The position numbers and the translations under genes were made by a program. This document shows, piece after piece, positions 4,675 through 5,780 of a stretch of 5,780 nt of DNA. The DNA is from an uncultured Leucobacter sp. Lineage in GTDB: Bacteria > Actinomycetota > Actinomycetes > Actinomycetales > Microbacteriaceae. The stretch spans positions 1 through 5,780 of the forward strand of contig CALCJF010000106.1 in assembly GCA_937967375.1 (NCBI GenBank), in the 5' to 3' direction. Every line of letters starts with the position of its first letter. The first letter of the stretch is position 1. Under the pieces are notes generated by a model, which searched no databases, was not told the origin of the DNA, and saw only the letters and a program-made list of their open reading frames with translations.

Positions 4675-5780
4675 GCGTAGGGGCCCTCCTGGGGTGCGGG
4701 TGCGGAAAGTTCGGTTTGTTCGAGCGGGTCTAGGCCCTCGATAGCGCGCACCTCGGGGATCGTGAGGAAACCTGCGGTGATGCCGACCTGGTGCGCCTGG
4801 TAGCGGGTGAGAGTGTCAGAGCGGTGCAGCGCGTCCACGTTGAACCTCACGGTGTTGCCGTAAGGGATCACCGACGACAGGGCCTCTTCGATTTCGCGCA
4901 GGTACGCCATGAGGGTGAACCGCGTGAATGCGATCCAGTCCTGCTCGACGTTGCTGTAGGACTGCGAGTTGCCCTCGACTACGGCGAGCATCAGCGAGGC
5001 CGGCGTGCCGAACAGGCGCGCGATCTGCGTCGTGTTGAACTGCTGCGTTTCGAGGAACTGGAGGTCTGCCGGTTTGATCTGGAGCGCGTCGTACTTGAAG
5101 CCAGCACCGAGCACGCGCACGCCGTGACCGACCGGCTCGTACTCTTCTGTTTCCGGGTTCCAGCCCGCCCAAAGCTTCTTGGTGAGCTGCGCCTGATCGG
5201 CGTTAATCACCTGGTCGGTGGCGAGAATACCGCTTGGCACGTCGCCGTCTTCGAACCAGGATGAGGCGTAGTCGCGTGCCTGCATCGCACCGGTCAGCTC
5301 TGCGCGCGCTGCTTCGATTGGGCCGAGCCCTTTCTCGCGCCCGGGAATGCGGAGCTTCTGGAGATGCACGACATCGCCCGCGAGGCGGTCGCCCGGGGTG
5401 AGGCGCAGGCCGCGCCAGTGAAACACGACCTTGCCGGTTTCGCGATCCGCGACCGGCGAGACCTCTGCGGGGTTCAGCTCTTGCAGGCTGACCGGGTTCC
5501 CTTTCGGGTCGCGCAGGATACGCCAGTAGGCGTTGCCGTCGAGCGCGAGCGCCACGACGGTGCGCTCAAGAAACGCGGCCCGGTGCGTGCCGGTGTCTGG
5601 CTTCACGATGATTGCAGCAGCCGGGGTGCGACGGTCGCCGCGCCACTGGTCGAGGCCGAGCTGCGATACACCGATAGCGAGCACTTCGACCGCCCGGTAC
5701 ACGGTCGAGATGCGCATCGCGGTTTCGCTGGTCAGCACATGCGCGCGCGACGGGGGCATGATCGACTCGGGCACTGCGGC
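4671..5780 (-). CDS. Phage portal protein, HK97-type (5' end outside window)
   Basis: This is the portal, the dodecameric ring at one capsid vertex through which DNA is packaged and to which the tail attaches. The reading frame is open to the right edge (369 residues visible). A GTG at 5774 is the most upstream candidate start in view, but portals of this family usually have 20-40 residues before the first conserved helix, so the true start probably lies outside. Numbering from that GTG, family-typical segments are STVYRAVEVLAIGVSQLGL (23-41), ALDGNAYW (77-84), ELNPAEV (99-105), GLGPIEAARAEL (149-160), WFEDGDVPSGIL (173-184), FNTTQIARLFGTPASLM (246-262) and the C-terminal GFLTIPEVRAIEGLDPL (335-351). 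These match the Phage_portal (HK97 gp3-like) pattern by eye. The TGA stop overlaps the next gene's ATG (ATGA), which suggests translational coupling to the protease-capsid gene. The terminase genes would be expected just upstream, outside the window. Confidence 0.93.
   Translation of the reverse strand, partial: AAVPESIMPPSRAHVLTSETAMRISTVYRAVEVLAIGVSQLGLDQWRGDRRTPAAAIIVKPDTGTHRAAFLERTVVALALDGNAYWRILRDPKGNPVSLQELNPAEVSPVADRETGKVVFHWRGLRLTPGDRLAGDVVHLQKLRIPGREKGLGPIEAARAELTGAMQARDYASSWFEDGDVPSGILATDQVINADQAQLTKKLWAGWNPETEEYEPVGHGVRVLGAGFKYDALQIKPADLQFLETQQFNTTQIARLFGTPASLMLAVVEGNSQSYSNVEQDWIAFTRFTLMAYLREIEEALSSVIPYGNTVRFNVDALHRSDTLTRYQAHQVGITAGFLTIPEVRAIEGLDPLEQTELSAPAPQEGPYA
4685..4690 (-). 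promoter_or_regulatory. Ribosome binding site for protease-capsid fusion
   Basis: AGGAGG on the coding strand, ten bases before the ATG at 4674. It lies inside the last codons of the portal gene. It supports 4674 as the fusion start and means the fusion need not rely only on coupling through the ATGA overlap. Confidence 0.75.

Noticed and set aside
1..5780. Terminators, promoters, tRNAs, CRISPR arrays, insertion sequences and attachment sites.
   Set aside because: No intergenic gap exceeds 12 bases, and I saw no repeat array, convincing terminator hairpin followed by a T run, or tRNA-like sequence.

Overview
The window is a compact block of head and tail structural genes from a tailed phage or prophage of the siphovirus type. 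It looks actinobacterial: GC is high, codons end mostly in G or C, and the connector and major tail proteins have an actinophage look. All genes lie on the minus strand, so transcription runs from position 5780 towards 1. The sequence alone does not show whether it is a free phage or an integrated prophage: no integrase, attachment site or host gene is in view.

Layout in transcription order: portal protein (5780-4671, its start lies outside the window); one long ORF joining a HK97-type prohead protease to the major capsid protein (4674-3025); a small head-tail connector (3022-2696); a probable tail terminator (2699-2304); the major tail protein (2291-1881); an arginine-rich protein of unknown function (1878-1387); and the N-terminal 462 codons of the tail tape measure protein (1387-1, running off the left edge).

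The genes are packed like one translational unit. Junctions are ATGA overlaps, a one-base TAGTG overlap, or gaps of 2 to 12 bases. No gap could hold a promoter or terminator, so expression presumably comes from outside the window. Portal, capsid and protease build the procapsid, the two small proteins join it to the tail, and the major tail protein and tape measure build the tail tube.

The most notable point is inside the protease-capsid ORF. Exactly where the protease domain ends and the capsid part begins there is a strong ribosome binding site (AAAAAGGAG) eight bases before an in-frame ATG (4146). The gene may therefore make both a long protease-capsid fusion and a free 373-residue capsid protein. 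The set of joining genes is also unusually small, and no tail assembly chaperone pair is visible between major tail protein and tape measure.
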